Shown here: positions 1 to 12,681 of the stretch, piece after piece
Layout: each line of letters opens with the position of its first letter
How positions within the stretch are numbered: position 1 is the stretch's first letter
Assembly (NCBI GenBank): GCA_001972305.1
Contig: BDDD01002306.1
Span: 1-64,000 of the forward strand
Source: Cephalotus follicularis
Taxonomy: Eukaryota > Streptophyta > Magnoliopsida > Oxalidales > Cephalotaceae
Length of the DNA stretch: 64,000 bases
Reading direction: 5' to 3'
Program-made: the position numbers and the translations under genes
Notes under the pieces: generated by a model
Told to the model about the DNA's origin: nothing
The model's input: only the letters and a program-made list of their open reading frames with translations
Databases searched by the model: none

Positions 1-1190
1 TTCCTTCGATCAATAACATAAGCCAAATATCCCTCGCATCCCTTCTCCAGGTATCTCGATGCTCGGATAAAAGATATGATCGGCATTGAAAAACCCTTGT
101 CTCCCTTGAACTGAAAGGTCGTTCCGTCGGGTAGACAACAATCCACAGTCTTGTGGTAGCAATCCATACGAGCACGGTGTGCCGATAGCCAATCCATCCC
201 CAGTATCACGTCGAAGTCACGGATAGGCAGTACAATCAGATCTGCATATAAAGAAATGCCTGCCATAGACATCTCACAACTCCTATATACTGAGTCAGTA
301 TACATAGAAGTCCCAGTCGGTATACACACCTCAAGTGTATAAGTCAAACAGTCAGGGGTGACATCCAAACAGGATGCAAAACGTGCAGATATGAATGAAT
401 GCGATGCACAAGAATCTATCAGCACTCTAGCAGAATAACCATATATATACAGAGTACCTCCAACAACGGAAGTCGACTCTGGAACCTCTGTCTGAGCAAG
501 TACAAAAATTCTACCTTTTGCGATGCCCTTGCCAGTATCTCTCCTCTGCGATGGTCCCGCGGCCGCACCACTGCTGCTCCCTGGTCCAGTAGGCGCTGTA
601 ACAGGACTCTTAGGACAGTCCTTCACCGAATGACCCGGTGCCCCGCACCTCAAACACCAGCCATTGAACCTGCAGCAATCCTTCTGTTGGTGGCCAACAC
701 GACCACAGTAAAAGCATGTCACAGATCTAGCATTACTCCCCTGGCTGGGAGTACCCTGAGAAACAATGTGCTAAAACTTGCTCTTCGATGACTTCATCGG
801 AGAACCACTATTTCGACACTTCGACGATGCCGGTCGGGACTGTACAGGACTCTGCTTACTCTCCTTCGAGCGAGCTCTCTCAGCTCGGTCCTCATTAGAT
901 ATCGTCTCCAGTAGTCTGGCTTTCTGGGCAACTTCCACATACGTCTTTAGTCCCATGGCTCTAATTCTCGACCGTAGATCCAGTCGCAGTCCCCTCAAGA
1001 ATCTCCGTATCTTCTTTGCTTCATCAGCAACCAGGTACGGTGAATGTCTGGCTAGTTCCATGAACTTTGCTTGATATTCAGCAATAGTCATATCTCCTTG
1101 CCGCAACTCCAAGAGCTCGGTCTCTCGCCGCTCATGTTCAATGTCTGGAACATATGTCTCCAGGAACTCTGTCTGGAATCGAGTCCAAGC
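1..1190 (-). pseudogene. gag and start of protease of element K
   Basis: Read on the minus strand, 771-1190 encodes the C-terminal half of a Gypsy gag, with the motif TEFLETYVPDIE and the run FMELARHSPYLVADEAKKI that is nearly identical in element A. It is followed at about 610-725 by two CCHC zinc knuckles (CFYCGRVGHQQKDC, then CLRCGAPGHSVKDC), which bind the element RNA. A retropepsin-like protease follows at about 200-410, with SHSFIS and [12 protein letters not shown], and continues past the left edge. Gag packages RNA in virus-like particles and the protease cleaves the polyprotein. The region is a fossil with a few interruptions. Plus-strand open frames over the same bases are shadows. 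Confidence 0.85.
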
Positions 1191-1918
1191 TCCAAGCTTC
1201 AAGCTCAACAATGGAGGAATACACACTGTCCAAATGTCTCTCTCTCTCCTGGTGTTATAAAACGAGAGAGATAGGTGGGGAGGGTCATCTGTATGCAGAA
1301 GGCTTCCTCCCGACATTCTTCTCCTGACATTTAGTGGCCATATTCGTATTCTCTCCCACCTTTCTCTTTTCTGCATTTCTTTTGTTTTCTTTTACCTTCT
1401 TTCTTACAGGTTGCATGTGAGGGTGGTTATCCTTGCATGTGCCATGTGAGAAGCCTGTCTTGGCCTTCCTGGCAACCCACTATTATGGCCAACATGTCAG
1501 TAAGCACTTGCAAAGGTATTAGGTGAAGCCCTTAAACAATTCCCTTGCATTTTACTTCTGCAGACGAGGAACGTGATGGCCAATCATACAAAAGCGTCGA
1601 CGTCTTTCCTTGGACGTCGATGTCTTTTCCCCATACGCCAGAAGGTGTCGATGCCTCCTTCCCGAGTCGACGTGCATGCCCATGCATTCACGTGTACCTC
1701 AAACCACAAAGGCGTCGAAGTCTTTACAAAAGAAGTCGATGTCTTTGTACCAAAACAGTGCCGTTTAGGTATCAACATACACATTCCATTTCCAAGACCA
1801 AAATTAGGGTTTTAAGCATACTTTGAGTTCCAACTCTGCATTCTCATTATTCCAAGTTTAAGATTACATCATAGATGGAAAATATTACATTCAGGAAAAA
1901 AAAATACCGGGCGTTACA
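1190..1918 (-). repeat. LTR sequence of element K
   Basis: The minus strand from 1918 begins TGTAACGCCCGG, like the LTRs at 23757 and 31243. The T-rich start, the cluster of GTCGAC/ATCGAT motifs (1592-1745) and a CT-rich stretch correspond to the first third of the A-type LTR. It is shorter than the 2.8 kb A LTR. No clear target duplication was found beside it. Confidence 0.8.
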
Positions 1919-2640
1919 ATTCTCCCTCTTTTTCCTCATATAGGTTGCTAGTTTTAACATACTCGACATATACTGAAATGGCAGACAACACAAACTTTTT
2001 AAACACAATTAGAACTACTTAACTTGAACATCCATTTTTCACTAAATGGAAACACGTTTAGTGTAACATTCTCAAAAGCATGAGAGTAACTCATGTCATG
2101 ACTGGGATAATCCTGAGCCAGTGAACGATGTATCCGACCATCACAAGGCCATAGGGCCTAAGTAATGGGATGACGATTATCGAGCTCATAGCCTAGAAGT
2201 TGTTGGCATGCTGTCACAATTGGACGTGTAAGGTTACGCACTCACAGACCTTGTGTGTCACACTTACACAACTTGAGGAGTTGTATGTTACCCAGTCGAG
2301 GACTGTAAAGGTAGATTTTGACCAGGATGGGTCGAGATTGTCTATGATGCCTTGATTTCCCACTTGAATAATCTCAAGGGGAGATAGATCAAGTGAATCT
2401 AAGTTCCAAGGGTGAAAACCCAAGGAAGAGGCAGTCAGTGCAAAGGGAATTCCATTCTAGAAAGGATCAAAACTTTTATATGGAGTTTGCCTACTTCCAA
2501 TACGGGAAGCTAAGGCAATTAGAAGAGAAAGTACTCTGTTCCTATAGTCCAAAGCAGGAAATGCCTTGTGTTGGGTATTTTCATATACTGTATTTAGCTT
2601 ACAATGTAAATTCAACTTGGATAGAGGATCCAGGTTGAGA
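1919..2640. other. unassigned stretch between K and Copia L
   Basis: No convincing coding sequence. A G/A-rich run on the minus strand directly abuts the K LTR start and resembles a polypurine tract, but no pol lies upstream of it. The part from about 2200 may be worn 5' internal sequence of the Copia element to the right. The open frame at 2393-2638 resembles nothing I recognise. Confidence 0.4.
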
Positions 2641-3099
2641 GACTAACATTTATAACTCTTTGCAGTAGCTAAGAGGTGCTAGACAGTTGAGAGAGCTGGT
2701 AAACCTAAGGACTGGCGCCATGGTGATGAGTAGAGAATTATAAATTGTAAATTTTGTATATGGATATGTATTTAAGACATGATCTCTGTATATGAAGAAC
2801 ATTTCAATGTTCTTGTTAGTGTAATAGGCACGTGGACTGAAGATATCTACATCTTATACAATTACAATTACATTACAATAACAATTCAAGGAACTACATA
2901 ATAAAAGATATTTGATATAAATCCTTCATACTTGTTGCATTGAGGATTAGGCCATCCTAGAGGTGCTAGATAAACACAATGGTTAAGGATGTTCTATTGG
3001 ACATCCAGGACGTGTGGTCCTTTCCAACGTGTAATCCATGTTTGATTGGCTTGATGACTGAATCTCCCTTCTCTGGGTGTTGAGAAAGAGTAGTGGACA

Positions 3100-5400
3100 T
3101 ATTAGGTTAAGTCTACACAGACGGTAGTGAACCAATGTCGGACAATGCAGACGGAGGTTTTCACTACTTCACCTTCACCGATCATTTTTCACGGTTTAGG
3201 TACGTGTTTAATGTTGAAACACAATTCTAAAATCCTACGAAAGAGTCATGGATTTATGACAATAAGTAAATGATGGTAATGTCCATTATGTCTTTTATAC
3301 ATGTTCCAAATTTTATTCTGGATAATGCATTGCAGTTGGCAGAGCATATCCTAATCCGAATTCCTTTGAAATCCGTCCTCTCCATATTTAGTGACATATT
3401 TAAATAGAGGAAACCCAGCCTAAACCGTTTGAGGGTTAGGGCTATCTAGTTTATATAAGAAGGTGAAACCTTCTAAGCTGCAGGCATGATCGAGGCGTTA
3501 CCGGTTTGTGGAATATTCTAAGAAGTGTTTAGGATAATACTTTTACCATCCCAGTGTACAAATATGGTTTTGTTTCGCGTGCTGCAAAATTCCTAGAGGG
3601 AATGCCAGCTTGCAGGAAGCAGTGGGAGTAAGATGAAACTAAGAGAGTTTTCACCAGGTAGAAACCCACAGGACGATGAGGAATTAGATGTTTATTCCTC
3701 TAAAGACATAATGGGGAAAGGGATCCCAATCTGAGATAGAGTCTCTGTAAGGCACTCCTCTAGCGATGAGAACAGGAAAAGGTTTCTGACAGCGTCTAAG
3801 AAATAAGGTTTTCTCATGTAGGCACCGATGAACCTAACGTCAGTGAGATGACGAGCCAGTCAGCTACGAGGAAATAGTGAAGTGCACTGATTCCAGGACA
3901 TGGTAAGAGACCATGAAAATATAAAAGGACCCCATATACGCCTACCAAGTGAGAGAATTGGTATACGCACCCGAAGGCATAAAATCCTCTCGGATGCAAG
4001 TAAATCTTGAAGAGGAGGATTGGGGTTAATGGAAATGGTTGAAACCTTTAAAGCGCGATTGCTCGTGAAGAGGTATACACTATGAGAAGAGGTCTGCATA
4101 TACCGGGAACTTTCTCACCAATTGCAATGCTTAAGTCCATTCGGATACTTCTTCCTAATTGCCGCTCATTGTGATAATGAGCTATGGCAAATGGATGTCA
4201 AGACAGTCTACAAGAGTGGCTAGCTTGAAGAGGACATCCATTGGTGACCTTAAGCAAGCTTGAAGAGGAGTTTACATCCAAGGAACATTCGCACAAGAGG
4301 TGCAAGCTCCAAAGGTTTATGAGCTTAAGCAAGCATCTCGTAGCTGAAACATCCATTTTTATTTTTTCAAAGATATGGATAAGCCTAATCTAGAAATAAC
4401 TTTCTTGGGATTGTATGTAGAAGACGCACTACACATAGAAGATGTTGTAGGTATGTTGAAGTATAGTTAAGCAAGAACTTCACCGTAAAGGATTTGGGAA
4501 GGGCTTCCTACATTTTGAGAATGAAGATCTGTAAGAGATAGATCAAGTAGGTTGTTTGGACTTTCCCAAAGCCAGTACATCATCGGGTAGCTGAAATGGT
4601 ATGGAATGAATTCCATATATGGCTTACAGCCAATTAGCCAAGGAATTCACCTTTCCAAGAGTATGTCTTCTATGACTTATGATGAGACGACACGCATGAA
4701 TAGGCAACCTTAAGCTTCGGTAATAGGCTCCATCATGTATGCCATACTTCGTACTAGGCATGATATCGATATGCCTAAGGGTCTGGCTAGTAGATCATAG
4801 TCCAATCCCTGTAAGAGACATTGGGAAATTGTCAAGAGGATATAATGCCTGTGAAAGACTCAGGATTATTTCTTAACACATGGAGAAGATAGTGAATTGA
4901 GACGTAAGAGTCAGGTCAACTCTTATTTCAATTGTGTTCTAGATGATCGCAAATCCATTTCAGGATAAGTGTTGGTCCTGAATTAAGTGCTGAGTGAGTG
5001 GGAGGGGTTTGTGGTAGTAGAGGATTGCAGACTCCACCAGAGAATGAGAGTATGTTGCAGCCTGTGATACCGATATGGTAGCTGGTTTTGCAGCGAAAGT
5101 TCATTGTGGAACTTTATGTGGGTCTATCCATCATCTGTCCAGTAGTGCAGCATAAGGAGGATGATGGGGCTTTGCACAAACCATGGAACATGGGTCTCAT
5201 TACCTCCCAAACATATACAGTGACGGTATCATTTGATCATGGTGATCATGAATGTAACGTTTCGAAAGAGATGTTATTGAGGAAAAGTAGGAGACATCAT
5301 AAGAGTAGATGTCAACATAGAGAGAGTCGCGCGGGAAGCGAACTTAGCAGACCCACTGACCAAGGCCATGAGCAGTGCTAGAGTGCGATATGCTTAGGCT
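3100..5400 (+). pseudogene. Copia pol fossil (integrase, RT, RNase H)
   Basis: Short conserved segments in Copia order identify this region. Integrase core residues GGFHYFTFTDHFSRF lie near 3150-3215. The RT opening SIRILLP and LWQMDVKTV lies near 4138-4210, with YELKQASRS near 4320-4350 and an LGLYVED segment near 4405-4430. RT end and RNase H fragments follow near 4730-4790, and the end of RNase H (ADPLTKA) lies near 5345-5370, about 70 bp before the LTR, as usual for Copia. This pol would copy the element RNA and integrate the DNA. It is heavily decayed, with many breaks, so no single open frame spans it. Confidence 0.8.
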
Positions 5401-5414
5401 GTAGGTCTTCATGG

Positions 5415-5435
5415 CAGGAGGCCCAAGTGGGAAAT
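5415..5435 (+). promoter_or_regulatory. polypurine tract of element L
   Basis: The run AGGAGGCCCAAGTGGGAAAT directly precedes the LTR start TGTTCGATTAG. This is the normal priming site for plus-strand DNA synthesis in Copia elements, and it fixes the LTR start. Confidence 0.75.
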
Positions 5436-6690
5436 TGTTCGATTAGGGTGTCCCTACAACCCACGATGAGGCTGCAAACATATGTCCTTTACATATTACA
5501 CACTCTTAAATCGTACATTCTTAGTTCCACTCGTGTTCTATTGTGCATATTCAGTAAACATTATAATTTTGCTATATGTATTATCCCAAACCGTCTCTAC
5601 GGACCAGTTGATCACCGAGTCAACTGAATACACATATAGCGCACTGTCCACAAAGGGTTGGATCTCGTGCCTGAGAGGTTATGAGAATGAGGTCCTTACT
5701 CCCTCGTGACAAAAGTTCCAAGTCATAGGTTCACTTTTTTAGGGCAATTAATGAACCGCAAAGACTTGCCATGTTATGCTTGCCCTGAATGGTAAACGGG
5801 GATGGATTATCTCATTGCCATTTGGGTTTTACCCTCAAGCTGATGCGGGGGGAGTGTAGAGGCACGACACTGAACTGACCCACCATAGGTTATCTATTTG
5901 GAGAGTCAACACCTTTGTCAATAGAGTTCCTATTGTCACGATAGTGTTTAGTCAAAGGTGACTAGTAGATCATACAAGATTTACGTTATGTCCTTAGACC
6001 TGAGTGGCTGGCATGCATTGTGTAGTAACCGCTTGGCTTGGAATTTCGCCTTCCCTAGCACTAGCCAACTGCTGGCAAAAGGATTGTCTTTGGGCCTCGT
6101 GGGAGCTGCATTGAGATATATGGCCAAGTGCGCAATATGGCATCGTCACACCCGTGTTGAGGGTTATAGGGTATATAACATCTGTGATCGTTCAAGGCTT
6201 AAAGTCTCGGCCGGGCAATGGGAGATTGGGAACAAGAAGTTTCCTGGGATATCTCCCATAGTCTTCAGTGCGTTCATAGAATTATAGTTATCACGGTTTT
6301 ACCTAGGGGTGATATTAATCCAAACCCTAGGCCGCGGTCGGAGCCGATGTGACGAAGGATACTCGACATGCAAATCGATGACAGTGATAAAGCACTGGGG
6401 AACCAGTTAACGAAAGATAGACGTGGTACTTTGTGGTCCACGGATCCAGGGTGATTAAAATTCACACCGGGGCTATTAGCTGGATAGTCATACCAGAACT
6501 TTGGGATGTTCTAGGAAACTTATCATCGTACCAGAATTCCACAGGGCTATAGGCTCCCGCCTGATTATTGGAAAAGGGACGCATGCAGAACACATGCTCG
6601 CTTGGTGGTTAATCTTGTTTTTTAACTAGTATATATTAATTTGGAATTAGTGGTTTGTTTCTCATTCCACTAATTGTCATCTTGATATAT

Positions 6691-7356
6691 TGTAAGGACC
6701 CAAATTTTTCCATGTAAGATATTATATATGATTGCTATTGTGTTTATCGGCCGACAGTTACACTTAAAGCGTCGACGCTTTAGGTGAGAGTCGATCTCCT
6801 AATTTTGAACGTCGACGCATTGAAGTTATATGAGTCAGTTGACTTAAAGCGCCGACGCTTAGAAATAAAGAGTCGACGCTTTAGTCGGGATAGAGGTGAA
6901 AAACGCAGGAAAAGGCTGTGACGGTCGACGCTTAGAAGGAGACGGTCGACGCTTTGAGCTGCAGACAAAAGGTAAAGTCTGACTTTTTGGCATTTGAGAG
7001 TAGAATTCTCTAATTGGGGACAAGTGGCAGGCCAGGGGAAGATGCTATAAGGTATTATCTGGGGATCTAACAAGTGTAACACTTGGATTGGATTAAATTT
7101 GGTCACATGGGCTGCCAAAATAAACAATTGAATGTGTGAGAGGGGGGAAAGATATGGTTAATACATCTTCATGTAAGATGATTATGTATAAAGTTTGATT
7201 TAAAGGTTATGTATAATCTTACGAGACATAAGTTTATGATGTTATGTACTTTTAGAGAATAGTACCAAAGGATGTAACGTTTCACACCCAACGTAGCGCA
7301 ACCGATCTTCGGAGTTCGCTTTGAGCTTAAGGTGGACTCGGGTCGGGGTCGCTACA
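6691..7356 (+). mobile_element. solo LTR N (Gypsy-like, 666 bp)
   Basis: It begins TGTAAGGACCCAAA and ends GGGTCGCTACA. It is flanked by TATAT on both sides (6686-6690 and 7357-7361), and it interrupts Copia LTR sequence that is continuous in G. There is no internal region, so this is a solo LTR. It carries a GTCGAC cluster at 6768-6955. The family is probably Ty3/Gypsy from its termini. The TATAT duplication is low-complexity, so it is weaker evidence than the others. Confidence 0.8.
6768..6955 (+). repeat. GTCGACGCTTT palindrome cluster in LTR N
   Basis: About six spaced copies of a motif close to AAAGCGTCGACGCTTT, several of them near-perfect palindromes, in 190 bp. They lie in the front half of the LTR where promoter elements are expected. 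Confidence 0.8.
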
Positions 7357-8463
7357 TATATAAAGAGATTTTTAGCGGGAACATGTTTTAATTTTATTAT
7401 TAAAAATGTGAGAGACATTTTTATCAAATTAATAGGAGAGAAAGTCATAAAAATTGCAAGAGATTTTAAATGATTAAAAGGAGAAATTTTTGGCATATTT
7501 TGAATTCCTTTAACACACACTAAAAATGCACAGCTATGCGTTTTGGTGCGAGAGGTAGCGCTTTAGTGCCCAGTGCGCCAGAGGCACTCGCCATGCCTGG
7601 TGTTAGCCCATTGAGCTTGGGAAGATGGACGGCGCTTCACACCTATGGCCGTGAAGAGGAGTGCGGTTGTCCACAGTATGCCTCCTCCTCTCTCTCTCCC
7701 GTTTTCTCCCTCTTTTTCTCTCTAGTGGAAGATTAATTTTCTGCCACCTCTCCCTCCCGGCGTCTCTTTCCATAGCCATCGATCAACATGGGTCAAGCCA
7801 ATCAATGGCTCTATCCATTTTGATCTTAGTCTAGGCGTTTTTCAGATCATTTTTCGCTAGTTTACGTTTTGTGAGTTGACACTTTCGAGTCGACGCGTCG
7901 GCTGTCGTGACCCTCGGGTGGAGGTGTGAAGATCAGCATCTATGGAGTCCGGATATGGCGCGGCCGGTTCGTGGCGATGTTGAATCGGACCGCTAAGTCC
8001 AACTCAGCGAGTAACGGTCGCTGCCGACTTCGTCAGGGCGTTCTTGGGCGCTTCTCGCCAAGTCTCTACCGGATATGGGTAGATCGGTACTTCTGGAGTC
8101 CGTTGGTGTCTTGGTCGGCGTTCTGACAGGCTGGCCAGAATATGGCTGTGGTCAGGTGACGGGTTGTGGCTACTGCAAGAGCGTTGTGGCAAAGTAGTGG
8201 AGCCTCCAATGTTGGTATGGTCGCTTCCCTTTTTGCATTTATGTTAACCGATGTGTTTTCTATTTATTGTTTTTGTTGATGCCTGTTTTCGTTTTAGTTC
8301 GATTGTTAATTAAACGGCGATCCTAGGCATATTGATTATGGTAGTAAGATGTTAGTGTGAACCTTGACTTGCAGTCTTGGTGGGTTTTGAAAAATTAAAA
8401 TTATACACACTAGCATCCGAGACCCAAAATCGACTGAGACTCCTCCCCGATTTCCAACACAAT

Positions 8464-9348
8464 GTCCAACATAAAATAAAATGGCAAGGCTAGGGACAAT
8501 TCTATAGTGATTCACATGAGCCAATGTGATCACTGGGTCGCCTAGGTGAACTATTTAATTCTACTTTATTGAATCGAGTACCATGCATTCTTGGCCTTCA
8601 ATTCTTGGTCATGCAACTTCCTTGATCTTCCTCTCCATCCTCCATTTGATCCTCCTCCATTGCTTACAAACCTTTTAATAAAATTTCATTTAAATTTTAA
8701 AGAAGAGAATACAAATAGAGGGAGAAGAGAATCCGATCCTAGAGAGGAATTAAAGATAAGGAATTAAGGTGTTCGTTGGCCACCAAATTACAAACCAAAT
8801 AAAATTTAATAAAGAAAATTAAACATCCACAAAAGAAACCGAAAACTAGGTCAAGTCCCTTAGCCTACCATCATGCATAAAACATCCAGAAAAATATATC
8901 TAATATAAATTTTGAATGAACACTTATCCATTTTAATTTTTGATGGCATATTGAATGAAATGTGTCATGATACGGTATAACTGCCACGAGATGATTTAAA
9001 ATCCGGCATCACAAGGATTACATACCATACTCGTATTTGTCCCGTCGAAAGCGTGGACGCTTTTTCATAAGCGTCGATGCGTGCATCAATGCTTTGCGTA
9101 ACCTTCCTCCCTTTAAATAAAATGTCATAGTTTAAACCCTTAAGCGTCGACAATTTACGCCTAACCTTCAGTGCTTAATGTTGCCATTAGCGCTTAGCGT
9201 CAACGCTTTGTCTAACCGTCGACGCTTTACCAGAAATAGTCGACGGTTAAACAGCAACAAGACGACACTATGTCAGAAACAACCAGTAAAATAACTCAAA
9301 ACAACCACAAAAAATCAAATACAAAGTTTAACTAGGGTTGATTAGTTC
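8464..9348 (-). other. AT-rich leader-like region beside Copia LTR M
   Basis: No gene seen. 8464-9030 is AT-rich without repeats I recognise. 9040-9245 holds GTCGACGC-type motifs. The Met-tRNA primer site at 9349-9360 on the minus strand implies that this stretch is the start of the internal region of element M, whose coding part is absent from the window. Confidence 0.5.
9040..9245. repeat. GTCGACGC motif cluster next to element M
   Basis: About seven imperfect copies of AGCGTCGACGCTT in 200 bp. Seen from M it lies downstream of the LTR and primer site, unlike the other clusters, which lie inside LTRs. Confidence 0.7.
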
Positions 9349-9360
9349 GCTCTGATACCA
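9349..9360 (-). promoter_or_regulatory. tRNA-Met primer-binding site of element M
   Basis: The minus strand reads TGGTATCAGAGC, the standard site complementary to initiator tRNA-Met. It starts two bases after the LTR end on that strand, and it fixes the orientation and inner border of LTR M. Confidence 0.85.
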
Positions 9361-9362
9361 AT

Positions 9363-11431
9363 TGAAGGAAAAATACTGAGTTTTTGGCCATTTTATGCGT
9401 TAGATGGATAGGATGTATAACTTTAATGTTCATTAAGGTGGCTCTAAAATAATGAACATCCTATAATCCAACTCCATAGATGATCACAACCGTCCTAGAA
9501 TCGCTAATCAACAACCCAATCAAACAATCACTTATATACATATATAGAAGGATAGATATTATACCAAGAAACCAACTCCTTCCTTCAAGAATCCATTCTG
9601 AGACTTTAAGCTTTAACTCAGGAACAAACAACAGCGAAAAAACAAACAAAATCCTATATATCTAATCCTAGTCTAGGAACAATATAGGAGAAGTAATGCT
9701 CAATGAAAGCAGTACACCACCTATAGAAATCAAGAAGTAGTGTTATCGATTAATGGTATAAAGCTTTCTCTCTTTTCTCTTTTGTTCTCTAAGAAAAACC
9801 AACACAATGCTCTCTCACTTTGCAAAACCTTCAAGACCAGTGGCCAAGTCCTTTGCAAAAAATGTATTTAGTGTTCTCCAAGAATTCTTACGATACGAAA
9901 CACGTTCTCTCTTTTTAATCACCCAGAGTCACGAACCACTAAAAATGGATCATCATAAAAGCCATCCAAATCAGAAAAGCTGTTAATGGATTTCATTCCC
10001 TTAATGAAAAACACTTTCCTTTCATTGGTGCCATGACAAATGCATTTACATGTAAGGAAGACGTGTTCTTTGCATGACATACGGCTTATCCAAGTTGTTG
10101 TTGAATGACATACGAGTCATCCAACTATTAAGACGCGTTGCCTTCCTAGACAATAAGGAAAGAGACATGTTATGTCTTCATGCAACCAATGAGAAAAGAG
10201 ATTGAGAGATAAGAGAATACATAATCCAATTATGCATTAATACCATATTCATACTAGTGTGTTAAATCAACTAATTAGTCACATAACATCACTAATACAC
10301 CACAATATAACACGTGCCATCACACGTTATAAAACTATACGATATATGTATCCAATACATATACTCGTGAGGCATGACTCAAAAGTCCGGAATTAAATCG
10401 ATAACGATAGTATGTTACTAAGACGCTTTGCTCTTAAGTAAACTCACCATAAAAAGTCCTTGACTATTTTAAGACCCTGAACCTATGACTATCATATTCC
10501 AGGTGTGTGAATCAATCCCTTGATTAATTTCCACAATTAAGTCCGTTTCATATACATCCGATACGGCCTAGGGTAAGGATATGTGTCAATCCTAGATATG
10601 CCGGTATCCATAAATCTGTAAATACCATCATGACTATCGACAAACCTTTCCGAAAACCCTAGGTTCCAGCTCGCCATAACCTGGCCAAGTATTGCAAAGT
10701 CCACAATGAATACATATACTATAGAGCCAATCACCATCACATTAGGTGTGATGATCCCATGTTACGAACTCACTTATATTCACATAAATCTTGCAAGACC
10801 CAAAAGCTGCCTGTTTGCCAGCCCCGCGAAAGAACTAGGTAGGGCAGAAATCAAAGTTAGACAGTCTCTATGCAATGTACAGTAGCCGCTCAGGTCTAAG
10901 GATCAGACAAGTCCACCAAGAGCTTGCTAGACTCTTAGAGCCTATACACTATTGTCTTGGATGGGAAACTCTACTGACACGGGATATGTGACCATCCAAA
11001 TAGAATTTCCATGGTAGGTAAAGTTCAGTGTACATGCTTCAAGCACGCACCCCGCATTAGCTTTAGGGTTCAACCCAGGTGGCAATGAGATACTCCACCT
11101 TCCCATTTTCGAGAGCAAGCATAACACTGAAAGAACATCCGATTCACTAATGCCCAAAATAAGTGAACCTATGACTTGGAACATTGTAGTCACAGGTAAT
11201 AAGGAAGTCGCGCTCATAGCCCTTGGCTTGACAACCAACCCTTTGATGTGACAGGGCACCATATATGTAAGTAGTAACATGCTTCAATCATGTGATAAAA
11301 CATATACAGTTATGCCATTAACAAGATATAATTTGCACAATGTAACATAGACAGAACAAGACTATATATAAAATAAGTAGAGTACAAGTACATCCAGCCA
11401 CCTAGTGGCTTGACGGGAAACACTTTCTCTA
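9363..11431 (-). mobile_element. Copia LTR M (5' LTR of a minus-strand element)
   Basis: About 2.07 kb. The part at 10537-11431 matches the first 900 bp of the L/P/G/R Copia LTR family on the minus strand, including a block resembling the shared CTAGG-rich and TATCAC segments. The inner end at 9363 abuts the primer site. The outer end at about 11431 abuts LTR sequence of element D, so M probably landed in or beside the 5' LTR of D. The rest of the LTR differs from L and G, so M is a separate subfamily. Confidence 0.75.
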
Positions 11432-11748
11432 ATAGGCGGAGCCCAACCCATGCATATTTTCTTTTCTTTTTTCTTGTGGTCCGCTGAGGGCTGAGCCCAA
11501 TTTTTAAATTGTGGTTTCCTTACAGGGGGCATAGTCCAATTAAAGGATACTACATGCCTGATTTTAGTACAAATTAAAGAGTTGGAATTATTTTCAAGTT
11601 TTTGTTGAACAGTTCAATTATATGATTTTAAATTTGATTATAAGTTTTGGGAAGTCTTCTAACGGCTTTTGAAAAACCACGTGGAGGTTACCGAAAAGAG
11701 GCTTGCCATGTGATGGTCACATCTGTCTCAGTCGAGACAGGTGTGACA
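11431..11748 (+). repeat. 5' LTR of D, last 320 bp
   Basis: It matches 40925-41243: the same CCCAACCCATGCATATTTT start, the same CCACGTGGAGG segment, and the end GTCGAGACAGGTGTGACA. The earlier part of this LTR is not seen to the left, where Copia LTR M begins. Confidence 0.85.
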
Positions 11749-11753
11749 AATTT

Positions 11754-11765
11754 TTGTATCAGAGC
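11754..11765 (+). promoter_or_regulatory. tRNA-Met primer-binding site of D
   Basis: The plus strand reads TTGTATCAGAGC, one base away from the standard TGGTATCAGAGC, five bases after the 5' LTR end. It supports a plus-strand Gypsy element. Confidence 0.75.
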
Positions 11766-12429
11766 TTTTTGTTTTAGGTTCTCCATACTTTTTAAAGTGG
11801 AATGTTTTCAAGAATTTGAAGAAAAAGAGAAAATGGTTTTAAATTTTTTAACTCATGCATTACATATAGGAATTCATATCAAAGTCACGTGTCAGGTAGC
11901 ATTCCTCGAGGTCAGGGGGATGGACCCATATAATGAGATAAGTGCTATGACCCTGTTGGGTCACTAGGTAGACGGCTTATATAGAACCATTATTCGATAT
12001 AGAGTTTGAGATTCTGAGATTCGAGTCTCCTATATGGGAATATCCTATATTACCTCTGTTTATGCAATCCCGAGAGTTAGTCGCAGAGTTATGTCCTCCC
12101 CCTAAACCTTTAATGATTGATGTGTCAAGGCCAAAGTTCCAACAGGCCGTAGCTTTGCTCTCCAGGCTTATTATCGTGAAAGCCTTGATATCTCTTGTGA
12201 ACACGTCAAACGCCTTGGAGGCACTACTGTCATGGGTTCTACAATCTCGTCAAGGCAAAGGCCAAGATTTCAAGTGTATGGAACACGTGTTCAAACAGAT
12301 AGAGAATAGAGAAGATTGGAGAGTGAAGTATGTATTCTTCTTGTAAGACAAGGTCGTGTGCAACTAGTGGTAGACAGTGGGTTAGATACCCGGCCCCATC
12401 CATGACCATTTGAGCATGAGTCTATTGAT

Positions 12430-12644
12430 TTAATCGGTAATGTAAAAGAAGGGTGGAGATATGTTCATGTTTAGAAGGTAAAGCACTAAGATTGCCAAGA
12501 TATTTTTGTCCACGTATGCTTGATATCATGCACTTACTTGAAAGGTCAAGGTTTTGAATTGATAATTTATAGATACTTCTTAATAATCATTTTGAGAGAG
12601 ATGAAATTTTACAGTTATAATATGAGTGTGGAAGTTGTAATTGT

Positions 12645-12681
<37 letters not shown>

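Larger units (their letters stand above)
1..1918 (-). mobile_element. Ty3/Gypsy chromovirus K (Tekay-type, same family as element A), partial
   Basis: A minus-strand LTR retrotransposon cut by the left window edge. Its LTR starts at 1918 with TGTAACGCCCGG, the same start as the LTRs of element A, and carries the same ATCGAT/GTCGAC cluster. Leftward on the minus strand come gag, two zinc knuckles and the start of the protease, each clearly similar to the corresponding part of element A. The copy is incomplete: the LTR and gag present here are both shorter than in A. Similarity to A is plain but lower than between the two LTRs of A, so K is an older relative, not a recent duplicate. Confidence 0.9.
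2640..8463 (+). mobile_element. Ty1/Copia element L, 3' part with 3' LTR
   Basis: A worn plus-strand Copia element. Internal sequence with recognisable integrase, reverse transcriptase and RNase H segments runs to about 5400. A purine-rich tract follows, then an LTR from 5436 (TGTTCGATTAGGGTGTCCC) to 8463, where the sequence ends as TTTCCAACA. The same LTR boundaries are seen in the inverted copy G (50464-55581). No matching 5' LTR is present, so only the 3' portion survives, with many interruptions. The 3' LTR holds solo LTR N. The lineage within Copia is uncertain; the RT motifs look Tork-like. Confidence 0.85.
5436..8463 (+). repeat. 3' LTR of Copia L, split by solo LTR N
   Basis: It starts with TGTTCGATTAGGGTGTCCC after the polypurine tract and ends with TTTCCAACA. 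Without N and its target duplication it is about 2.36 kb. The block at 5958-6560 recurs in P, G, R and M. The last kilobase (7530-8463) matches the minus strand of 50464-51600 in G. Open frames in it (7536-7736, 7926-8126) are accidental. Confidence 0.85.

Noticed and set aside
1919-1936. Polypurine tract next to LTR K, implying a 3' LTR
   Set aside because: Purine-rich on the minus strand, but no pol lies upstream and gag lies downstream, so the LTR is better read as a 5' LTR. The run may be chance.
7536-8126. Small host gene in a GC-rich stretch
   Set aside because: The segment matches the inverted Copia LTR G (50464-51600) and neither frame is conserved between the two copies.
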